From Aristolochia californica (Eukaryota > Streptophyta > Magnoliopsida > Piperales > Aristolochiaceae), in assembly GCA_029961685.1 (NCBI GenBank), contig JARWKL010000015.1, forward strand, positions 24,893,220 through 24,957,219: a stretch of 64,000 bases of DNA, written 5' to 3'. Position numbers and translations under genes: made by a program. Under the pieces are notes generated by a model. That model worked only from the letters and a program-made list of their open reading frames with translations. It had not been told where the DNA came from and searched no databases. Positions within the stretch are counted from its first letter, which is position 1. Every line of letters begins with the position of its first letter. Positions 36,045-47,237 of this stretch are shown here, piece by piece.

Positions 36045-39000
36045 CTTTGAAAGTTTCATGGATTAACTTTTTCCTTTTCTTCACAGATGTCTGAAAATTT
36101 TGTCTTGATTCTGTATATAGTGGGAGGTCAAACTTAGTTTAGTAGTTGCCTTCTATTTCTGCAAGAAGCATAGTTGAGCTCTTAATTAGGAACCGAAATT
36201 AGGAACTATGGATAGTGTGTGGCTGGGTGGACCATCCCGTGGAACAATGAGAAGAAGATAAGGCAAACGGTAGTCTGAATTTTTTAAACAACCCAAGGTT
36301 GGTTTAGAGGAGAAAAACAATCTTAATCTTTCTGAACATCTTGGTAAACTTCCCATTCTTCTATGCTCTTCCAGATTTTCATGTATCCAAAATTCCTATT
36401 ATAAAGTTAGATCAATGTATTCAAAGTGGAAAGAACCCTGGTCATGTTAACAGGCTCTGTAGTGAAAAGAGTATATCCATGTGATGGCTTGATATGGAGC
36501 AAGTAACTGGTATCTCTTCTTGGTTTGAAGACTTAAGACGATTCTGATTAAAAATTGATTGCCTCAATTGCAGAATACAGTAAAAAAATTGACTGCCAAC
36601 AGTTCAAATCAGTCAAATTTTTTTAAATAACTCCAACGTTTTTTGCTCACAGTTAAGTGATGATGATGGTTTTCTTCAACGGACATTCTTGAGTCCTGCT
36701 TCTGTGAGGGCCAGTAGTGTTATCCTTGGTTGGATGCAGGATGCGGGATTGAGAACGTTAGCTTCTTACCCTTTCTGCCCTCTTGTAGCATTTGAAACTG
36801 TCATCTGATATTCCCTTTTGTTTCAGGTGGGTAGACCAAATGGGTAATGTACATGGTCGAGTGGAATCAACAAATTCATCTGCATCTGCTCTTTTAATTG
36901 GTTCTCATTTGGTGAGACTCTGATTCTGATTTTAGAATTCACAAAGAATGATTGGGGCAGTCAATGACACTTGGTTGCACCAGGACACAGTTGTTGATGC
37001 TGGAAAATTTGATGGGGCGCTGGGCATCGTTTCTGCAATTGCTGCTTTGAAGGTTTTTAAGACTAATGGGCAGTTGGCAAACCTTCAACGACCAGTGGAG
37101 GTTATTAGTTCTGTTAAATTTCACATTTCATATTAGAAGAAGGAATATTGCTCCTACCAAACAATATTAGAAAAATGTGGTGAACTTTGCCAAGAGTGGT
37201 CGTGGGTTTGTGGTTCCCATGGTAGTGTATATTAGTTCTATTATTTCCTCTGTTTACCCGCCAGGTGAAGTTTATTCACTTCCTTATGCTTGTTTTTGGT
37301 ACTTGGGTATCTTCAGTGGCTCATCATTATATGAGATACCCACATCTGTACTGCTCTTCTAGTTCAAATCGTTTAGTCAGTAACAGTACTTGCATGAGTC
37401 GAGTTCAATCACACTGCTCTCCATTCTGTATCTGTAATGTAATTTCTTGTTTAATTAATTGGTATAAAGTGATTTCCTGGTTTTGCTTAATTATTTATGC
37501 TTATTGTGCACATTTTAATGTAATGTGTAATTATGGTGTTGAAAAACAAGAATAGGGACATTTTGTTTATTATACCTTTTTGTTATTTATATTTCTGATG
37601 TAATCTTATTCTACATGTCAAACTATGTCTATGGACCAAATTTATTGTAAAGGGGACTCGTAGAATAAGAGATATAGAGAATTAGGGTTTTCACTTAAAG
37701 TAAGGGCAATCTTGTAAATGGTATTCAACCCTCTCAACCCTAAGTTGTAAATAGAGGCTAGGGGACGTGCAAGTCCCCCATCTCAGTCTCTTTCTCAATT
37801 TCCTCTTCTCCACTTTCTCTCCCTCTCATTCTCTCTCCTCAACCTCCTTTCTTTTTACTTTTTTCAGCGGTAGATCACATTTGGGAAAGAATTTTGTACG
37901 TTTTTCCTCTTTGAAGCAGATGTCTACATAAAGGAAGGATCTTTTTCTAGATTTTCGATTACTGGTTAGCAAAAATCCAATTTTTTCTCTTTTCTTTCTG
38001 CCATAACCTTAGGGTTACTGGTCCTGTTTTAAGAACAAATTTTGGTGTTTTAAACTGCCAAAAGAGTTTTTTTTTTATGTTGATCTAGAGGTGTGTGCCA
38101 AAATTCCAGAACTATGTTTGTTGACATCATTTGTGCACTTGCTGACGTCAGTCCTAGTGCAGGTTCTAGTGCACTTTATCTTCTGAATTTGATCCTCTTG
38201 TTGATTTTTTGGATTGTTTGATCTGCACACATCTAGTATCTACCCTAATTGTGATTTTACGTTGTGGGGCCCACTTGAGCTGGTTGATTTGGAACTTTTT
38301 GGAAGTTTTATTCGATCTATTTGGTATTCTTATATATCTGGTATGACTGACTCTGGTGAGGTTTACACTCTAGCAAAGGAATCATATGGTAAAGATACTA
38401 TTATTATCACCTCTAAAAAGTTGAATGGTGATAATTACCTTACTTGGTCCAGATCTATTAGAATGTACTTGAAGGATATTAAAGAACTGAATTTTTTTGA
38501 AGATGACCTTCCTGTTCCTCAAGATGATTATTGGGAGGCTGAAGACAGTCAAATGATGACTTGGCTTGTCAGCAGCATGAAATTTAATATCAGGAGCCAA
38601 ATTATGAATTTTGAAACTGCCAAGCCTATGTGGCTGTCCTTGGAAATTTTTTATGGACAAGAGAATAATCTTTCTAGGGTTTATGAATTATACAAAAAAT
38701 TTTGGCTTAAAAAAGGGTAACAGAACTGTAACAAATTATTATAGTTCTTTTTTGAGAATCTGGTAGGAAATTAATTTCTTCATCCTTTTACTACAGATGA
38801 AAGGGAACTCCGAAAATAATAGAGTCAATTTCTTGTGGTGAAATTTCTAGATGGATTGGGTGCTGAATTTGACACAGCATAAAGGCACAAATTTTGGTCT
38901 CAGATGAAATACCCAACCTCTCTACTACCTTTAATAGGGTACATAGAGCTGAAAAGACTATTGTGTTCGGAGCTGGAAAAAATACTAAAGTGGGTGAAGC

Positions 39001-42000
39001 TACTACTCTTAATACATCCGCTACAACTTTTGATTCTATTGATATGTCCAAGGGATGCACATGGATTGGTAGAGGCATAGGTAAAGATAATTCTGACAAA
39101 GGACGAGGCCGAGGAGATGCTAAATCTGAGCGGAAATGTATTCACTATGGACACACCAATCATTACTCAGATAGGTGTTGGATAAAATTTGGGAAGCCTG
39201 CGTGGGCAAACGCTATTACATATGAAGGTACAACACCATGGTCTGAAACTACAATCCTACCTGGTGCTCTAGATGAATTACAGAAATTGATTCAGCAGCA
39301 ACAACAAATTTCCCAATGTATGGCACAACTATCTACTCCCTCTGCATCCTTTGCACATACAATTACTACTGCAGGTATGTTTGTACTCTCAGTGTCTCAT
39401 ACCCCATCTTGGGTTTTTGATTCCGGTGTCACAAAACACATGTCAGATATGTCCTTAAAGGAGTTGGTTCTCGTTAAGTATGTTAATCTTGCTGATGTGT
39501 CAGTTCACAAGTACAAGTTGTAGGAAATGTTACCCCTGCACTTTTTCTTTGCCCTCAATTTGCACTATTAGTTCCAAAATTTCCTTTAAATCTGTTGTCT
39601 ATCAGTCAAGTGGCTAAGTCTATGAATTGTTCTCTAACTTTTTACCCTACTCATTGTGTCTTTCAGAATCTCGTGATGAGGAAGATGATTGGTTCCGTTC
39701 GTGAGAGAGGGGGACTATATTATCTGGACAACCACAACCTAGACAATACTTTACATGCACTACACACAGTTGATTCACCTCTTTAGTGGTATCTCAGACT
39801 TGGTCATCCATCTCTAGCAAAACTGATTCAAATAGTTCTAAATCTTCCTTCTTATATTACTTTTCAGTTCGAGTCATGTTAGCTGGGCAAACATCATCAA
39901 AGCTCTTTCCTGTTTCATCTCATATGACAAGTAAACTTATTGAGTTTGTCAACTTAGATGTCTAAGGTCCTTGTTCTATGACTAATCAGTTTGGTCATAG
40001 GTATTTTATTTCATTTATTGATGATTTCAGTAGAAGTACTTAGATTTATCTCATGTGAGAAAAATCCAAAGCCTTTAATGTATTTCAGCTATTTTATAAT
40101 GAAATAAAGAATCAGTTTGCAACTTCTATTCATATTTTGCGTACAGACAATGGCCTTGAGTTTATGAATCGTAAATTTGACTATTTCTGTTCGTCACAAG
40201 GAATCATTCATCAGACTTTTTGTGTGTTCACTCCACTACAAAATGGAGTTGTTGAGCATAAGAATTGTCATTTACTTGATGTAGCTCGCACTATGCTGAT
40301 TTACATGAATGTGCCTAAGCTTTATTGGGGTGATATTGTTCTTAATGTATGCTTTTTGATAAATAGAATGTAGTCTTCTGCTCTTGATGGCAAGATTCCT
40401 ATTCAGATTGTTTTACTTACTACACCTTTGTTTCCAGTGTCACCTCGGGTCTTTGGGTGTGTATGTTTTGCACATGTATATGATCGGTCAAAGGAAAGTT
40501 GTCTCCAAGGTCTATTAAGTGTGTATTTTTTAACATAGAAAGGGTACAAATATTATTGTCTATCTATGAGAAAAACATTTGTATCTGCTGATTTTACCTT
40601 CTTTGAGGATGTTTTATTTTTTGAATCTGCTAAATCTGAGTCGGTTCTACCTGAACCCTCTGTAATTAGTCCTGTTATTCATCTTACAATTTATGAATGT
40701 GCTCCTCCCTTACAAGATGCTCCTATTGAAAAACCAATGCAGGTATACCAACGCCGACAATAACCATCTCATTCTAATCCATATCCCTTCCTCACATCCA
40801 ACCGTGATTCTTCATCGTCTCCTGATCCTAAGGTAAGTGATCTGCACCTTCTTATTTCCCTTCAGAAAGTGTTCGCAAAGGTACCTGTCATTTGTTTTGT
40901 CCAATAACTATCGTAAGTTTGTTTTGTCCATCTCCACTTGCACTATTCTTTTTTTAGTGCAGGATGTCTTGTTGCAACCTCATTGGAAGAATGCCATGGA
41001 TGTTGAGATAGAAACATTAATTGATAGAGGGACTTACCTCCAGGTGTTGCTGTAGTTAGGTGTCGATAGGTCTATACTATTAAATATAACTTTGATGGAT
41101 CAATTAAATGGTATAAGGCTCGTCTTGTTGCCAAAAGGTATACACAAACATTTGGTGTGGATGTTTTTGAAACTTTTTCTCCAGTTGCTAGTTTGTCCTC
41201 TGTTCGTATACTTATTTCTGTTGCAGTCCATCAAAGCTAGTCACTTTTCCAATTGGACATTAAAAATCCCTTCTTCTATGGTGACCTTGAGGAGGAAGTC
41301 TATATGGAGCAACATCCAGGGTATTTTGCTCAAGGGGAGACACATAAGGTATGTCGACTCAAGAAGACTCTTTATGGCTTAAAACAGAGTCCGCGAGCTT
41401 GGTTTGAAAATTTTAGTTAAGTGGTTATATCCATGGGATTTTGTAGAATCCATTGTGATCACTCATTATTTACTTTGAAATGACCATCTCGAATTATTAT
41501 CTTACTGGTATATGTAGATGATATCATCCTATCTGAGAGTGACAAATCAGGCATTGAAACAGTTAAATCCTGTTTGGCGAATCACTTTCAGACTAAGACC
41601 TGGGTTAGTTGAAATATTTTCTAGATATTGAGGTAGCGAGAAGCAATGAAGAAACAACACTGACTCAAAAGAAATATGTTACTGATATGCTTCAAGAATA
41701 TGGTCTTCTGTGGGCTAAACCTACGAAATACACCTATGGAATTAGGATTTGATCTTCATGATGATCAAAGTTCAGAATTGAAAGATAAAACAATGTATCG
41801 AAGGCTAGTAGGCAAACTCATCTATGTTACAGTTACTTGACTGGATATTTCATTTGCAATGAGTGTCATAAGTCAGTTCATGGAACATCCACATAAGATT
41901 CACCTAGAGGCTGCACAAAAAATCTTGAGATATCTAAAGGGAGCACCAGGTAAAGGTCTCATTTTCAAATCTAATAATCACTTGAGGATTGAGGCTTTAT

Positions 42001-45000
42001 CTGATGCTGACTATGCAGGCTCCAAGCTTGACAAAAAATCAACCATTGGTTACTGTGTATTTCTGGGAGGAAATCTAGTCAGCTAGAAAAGTAAAAAGTA
42101 GAATGTTGTTGCTTGATCCAGTGTTGAAGCTGAATATAAAGCAACGACTCACATCGTCAGTGAGCTAATGAGGATAAAATCTGTTGTCTAGGAATTTGGC
42201 TTCGATGAGAAAGATCCTATAATTATGTAGCATTCTTCATTGCAAACAATCCAATCTTTCATGAAAAATCAAAGCATATAGAGGTAGATTGTCATTTCAC
42301 CCAAGATGCAGTAATGAGGAAAGAGGTAACTACTCCATTTGTTCGGTCTGGTGGTCAACTCGGTGATATCCTAATTAAAACATTGGGAAGGCGTGAATTT
42401 TTTAACTTTTGTGGCAAGTTGGGATTGTTCGACATGTACTCTCCAACTTGTGGGGGACTGTTGAAAAACAAGAACAGGGGTATTTTGGTCTTTTTATCTT
42501 GTTGTTATTATATTTCTTGATGCAATCTTTTTCTACATGTTAAACTATGTCTATGGACCCAATATCATGTAAAGGGGACGCGTAGAATAGGAGATAGAGA
42601 TAGGGTTTTCACTTAAATTAGGGGCAATATTGTAAATTGTACTCAACCCTCTCAACCCTAAGCAATGAATAGAGGCTGGGGGACGTGCAGGTCCCCCATC
42701 TCATTTTCTTTCTCAGTTTTCTCTTGTCCACTCTCTCCCTCTCATTCTCTTTCTTCTACCTTCTTTCTTCTTACTTTTTTCAATTACTAATATTTGCTTC
42801 CTAATAATGGGTCTGCTTTCTTCAAGAACATCTGGAAAGCATACTAAAGTCCTTTATTTTTTGTAGTTGTCTCTTTTATTTTATTATGTTTCATATCAAA
42901 ACATTAAAACTCCGTAGTTGAGTCCAAACCTCTGTTCAGCTCCGCCCCTCCGTTCTCGTCCTTGTAGTTTGTGGTACACATTGTCCTCTTCATCTGTATA
43001 CATTGATCATGCACCACATAAGATTGTACCATATTGCAAAAATTAAGATATCCATGTACCATAGAAGGGGGGTATAAAGAAAAAACTTGTCAAGAAACGA
43101 GAAATAGAAGAATGAGAGAAGAAAGGAAGAAGAGAAAGGAGAAATGAGTGCTGGAAGAGAGTCTGAGAAGAGCTCTTGTTGGGGTTCTGAATTCGACCCC
43201 TAATCCTTCTTATTCACTTAAGAGGACAATTACACATTTACCCCTCTTACAATTAACTCCTTATAACTACCCTTCTACACCTCTAAACAACATAAAAATG
43301 GACAATAGACACATCTAAACATTCTGAACATGATAGTACTGTGACTGAAATATACAGACCATGTAAAAAGACCACACTGCCCCTTATATTACATTTTAAC
43401 AACACTGTTAAAGGCAATGACAAAAAAATTCCATGGGCCTCTTGTTCAGTCTCCAGTTGCTGTACGCTCATGCTTGTATAGACTTGGAAAGAAGAATTCA
43501 ATTAACTAAGGATGTTATGCTGAGGATCATTTTTGCAGAAGGTGCTTCAATGAAAATGAATCTGCTTCTCTGTTTCTAATTTCATATTTCCTACTGAAGG
43601 ATGAATGATACTAACAGCTAAATCTTGTCCATGAGGATCATCTTTGTGTAGATGTTTTGAAGAAAATGAATCTGGTTGTCTTGAATACTAGGCTTGATTG
43701 AAAGGTAATTCTGACTTAGTACTTTACTTTTGCTTGGATGTTATAGGTAATTGCATTTAGTGATGAGGAAGGCGTTAGATTTCAATCCACCTTTCTAGGA
43801 AGTGCAGCCATTGCTGGTACTCTACCTGCATCAGCACTACAAATTTCTGACAAGAGGTTGTATTTATTTTCCCTTTTGTGATTAATTGTTCTCTGAGGTT
43901 TCTTGATAATGTTGTAAGTGCTATATTCATGATTTTAAGGGATATTTATCTAGTAACTGACATGTGAAGCCTTGGTCAGTGGTTTGACAGTAGAAGGCAT
44001 TCTTAAGCTATCCTCCATTGAAATTACAGAAGAAAGCTTTCTTCAGCTTAAGTATGATCCAAAGACAGTCTGGGGTTATATAGAGGTTAGTGCTCCTAAT
44101 TTTTACTAGCTGCTCCTGATTTTTACTTACTGTCTTATGATATTTGGCCCTTTTATATGTAACCATGGGATTCCATAGGTTCACATCGAGCAAGGCCCAG
44201 TCTTGGAGACACTTGGTTATCCTCTGGGAGTGGTGGCTGGAATTGCTGGTCAGACTCGGTTAAGGGTATATAACATCCAAAAACTTTCTTTTTCAACTAT
44301 AGTTGGTGAGATGCATGTGAAGATAAGAAGAAACTGAGACTGCCAGCTGGAACAGTGGACAGAATGCTCACAAAACAATGACAAAAGGCTTAAGTCGAAA
44401 TTTATAGTTGATTTTTTTATTATGTAATATTGGCCTCAGATGTGAAAATTGAGTTTCTCTACATGCCGATATTTAGAGACATTTTGTCATTAATACATGT
44501 GATTTACTTCTTTTATGACTTTGTCTCACATTATGAAGCATAAACTACTCTAAAGCTTGACGTTGAAAAAGCTTTCGATTGGATCAAATAGAACCTACTT
44601 GATTCAATGAAGATGGACTTTGGTGGAAAGTGGAGATTTTGGATGAAGAGCTGTGTCATGTCGGCATCCTTGTTTCTCCTCCTTAACAGCACGGGCTGTG
44701 GCTACGTCAAAGGTACTAGGGTCATAAGACAGCGTGACCTCCTTTCCCCCCTCTTCTTCAATGTCGTTGTGGAGTTTCTGAAAGGCTTGGTTCATGCAGC
44801 AATGTGAACTTGGTAGCTGCAGCCAACTTCATGGACTGCAAACATGGACATACAAATCGTCCAATTTGCATATGATACAATTGTTTTCTGTGTTGACATG
44901 AAGACCTAATTGTGAAGATGGAGGAGTTCTTGAACTGTTTGAACTTGCTTCCTGCTAGAAAGTCAATTGGATGAAGTCCTCTCTATTCAGATTTAACATT

Positions 45001-47138
45001 GATGAGGAAGAAGGAAGAAAACTGGCTGCAATCATTGGATGTCAGTATGGTACTGTCCTTGCAACTTATTTGGCACTTCCCTTTATTGCCTCTAGACCGG
45101 ATAAGCATGTTTGGGCTCTGGTAGTTGAGAAGATGGAGCTTCGGCTCTCCACTCGTAAGGGTAACTCTTATTGAAGGCTGGAACATGTACACTATTTTAA
45201 CTCCAGCTTTGGCGAGTCTCTTGATGTATTTCCTCTCCTTTCAGCCTTGCTCAGCTAGCAGCAAAATAGGATTGAGAGGATTAAGCGATGATTTCTTTGG
45301 AGGGGAGACTGTGGCAACTTTAAGCATCACCCTGCTAACTGACTGAGGTTTGCAAACCCAAGAGTGTGGGAGGGTTAGGAATCCGCATCATCAAGTGGAC
45401 CGATCGTTATGTTGCTCAAATGGCTGGAAATTTAACATGTGCAATGAGGTTGGTTGGTGAGGCATTGTTGTGCAGAAGATGGGTGTCTTCACCAACTCCT
45501 GGTGGCTGGATGGCAGAAGGTGCGAGGGCTATCTGCTATTTGGTGCTCTCTTTTCTCTTGTCTGCCTCTTTTAAAAAAAGAATCAAATTCTATATTGGTA
45601 GGGGTTATTTTGTTCAATTTTGGGGGATTGGTGGCTGGATAGTTCCATTCAGGAGTCTTATCAGCTTCTCTTCAAACTATCCATGAAGCGCACCATGATG
45701 ATTAATGAAACAAGAAGGCTAAAGGCTAGAGTCTCAAAATGTGTGCTAGGACCTCTGTATTCGTTGGGGCATGAATGATGAGGAGGCGGCTGAAGCTAGG
45801 AGACTCATGGGGAGCTGGATTGCTTTAACATGTCAAGATGGAGTGTCTGGATAGAATGATGTGAACCGTTGATGATAGCGGGGAAATTGCTGTATCATCA
45901 GCCTTTGCCAAGATCAAAGAAAGGGATCAGGCTGTGAGACGCCCTCTGTCTATTGCTAGAAACTTTCTGCCCTACCCCCCCTCCATAAAATTAAATGTTC
46001 ATTTGGAGTACAGCTTGGCGGAGGATCCTCACGTTTGACAACATGAGGAAAAGGAGATTGAATATACCTCACACACTCTGTACCCTTTGTGGTTTTGAAG
46101 AAGAGAGTATTAATCATCTGCTAATCCATTACCCTTTGCCCTTAGAATTTGGGTGCACTTCCTTAATGAGCTGGGTATCCAGGCTTGCCTCCCCCAAGTG
46201 TATCAATGACCTTATTGTTTGGTCCTTTAGTTGTAGGTCTCTCCAAGCTTGATAAGGCTCTCCTCTCGGCTTGCATTTCCTGTATCCCCTAGGTGTTGTG
46301 GCTTTAGAGGAACTACAAAAGCTTTGAGAATAAGCGCAATATTCTGAAAGAGTTATTGAAACCATCTCTAATGTTATTCTTTCTGGGATCAGCACTTGGA
46401 AGCTCTTCAAAAAATTTACAGGAGTAATAATCAGAAACAACTGAGAGTATAATTCGGCAAATGTCGGCCCAACACTTTGCAAATGTCGATGTCCCAACAC
46501 CGGAAACGTAGAATGGAGTCCTCCCCTAAGAGGAGTGATCAAGCAAATTTTGACAGCAGTGCCTTTGGGAATCTAGTTCTAGCAGGCATTGGCGGCACCT
46601 CTAGAAATCATGAAGGGATCTCCATTCCCTCCTACTTGAGACATCTGGGTACAATTGATTCTACCACTGCCCAGCTTCATAGCCTTTGGCAAGGTCTCAT
46701 AATCCACAAAAACTCCATTGTTGGACCTTTTTGGATTGAAGGAGACTCTGTCAATGTCTTTAGTTGGTGCTGCACAGCCAAGGGGCTCCCTTGGAAGCAC
46801 TAGCCAGTTTTTCGTGAGATAGTAGACATGATTCCTAGTTTTGTAGTTTCATAGCACAATGTATCAAGATTAGCTAATTGTGCTGCTGACTCTTTAGCTA
46901 AAGAAGGGGTTATCCTTGTAATCCCTTGTTGTAAGAGGACACCCTTAAGATTTTATTCTTGTAAGCTTTGCTCTTGAATAAATTTTTCACCTTCTTCTTC
47001 TTCTTAAAAAAAAAACATAAACTACTAAATAAACATAAAATATGGCAATGTGATGGAAATGTAATGCATTGGATAATATGTGGAAGGACTGTTTGCAGTT
47101 TTTTAGGTGAACCCCTTTCTGGAGGATGCTGTAAGAGA

Positions 47139-47237
<99 letters not shown>

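Larger units (their letters stand above)
37537..42782 (+). mobile_element. Ty1/copia LTR retrotransposon in AAH intron 5
   Basis: A 5.2-kb element in sense orientation with AAH. The LTRs at 37537-37866 and 42459-42782 both start TGTTGAAAAACAAGAA and end TTACTTTTTTCA. A purine-rich tract (GTGGGGGA) precedes the 3' LTR. Domain order gag, protease, integrase, reverse transcriptase, RNase H is that of copia. Coding frames are broken, and the flanking 5-mers TATGG and ATTAC do not match, so no target duplication is visible. The LTRs differ at many positions, indicating an old insertion. Confidence 0.93.

Noticed and set aside
44604..44795. Minus-strand frame in AAH intron 8
   Set aside because: Antisense of the LINE reverse transcriptase fragment.
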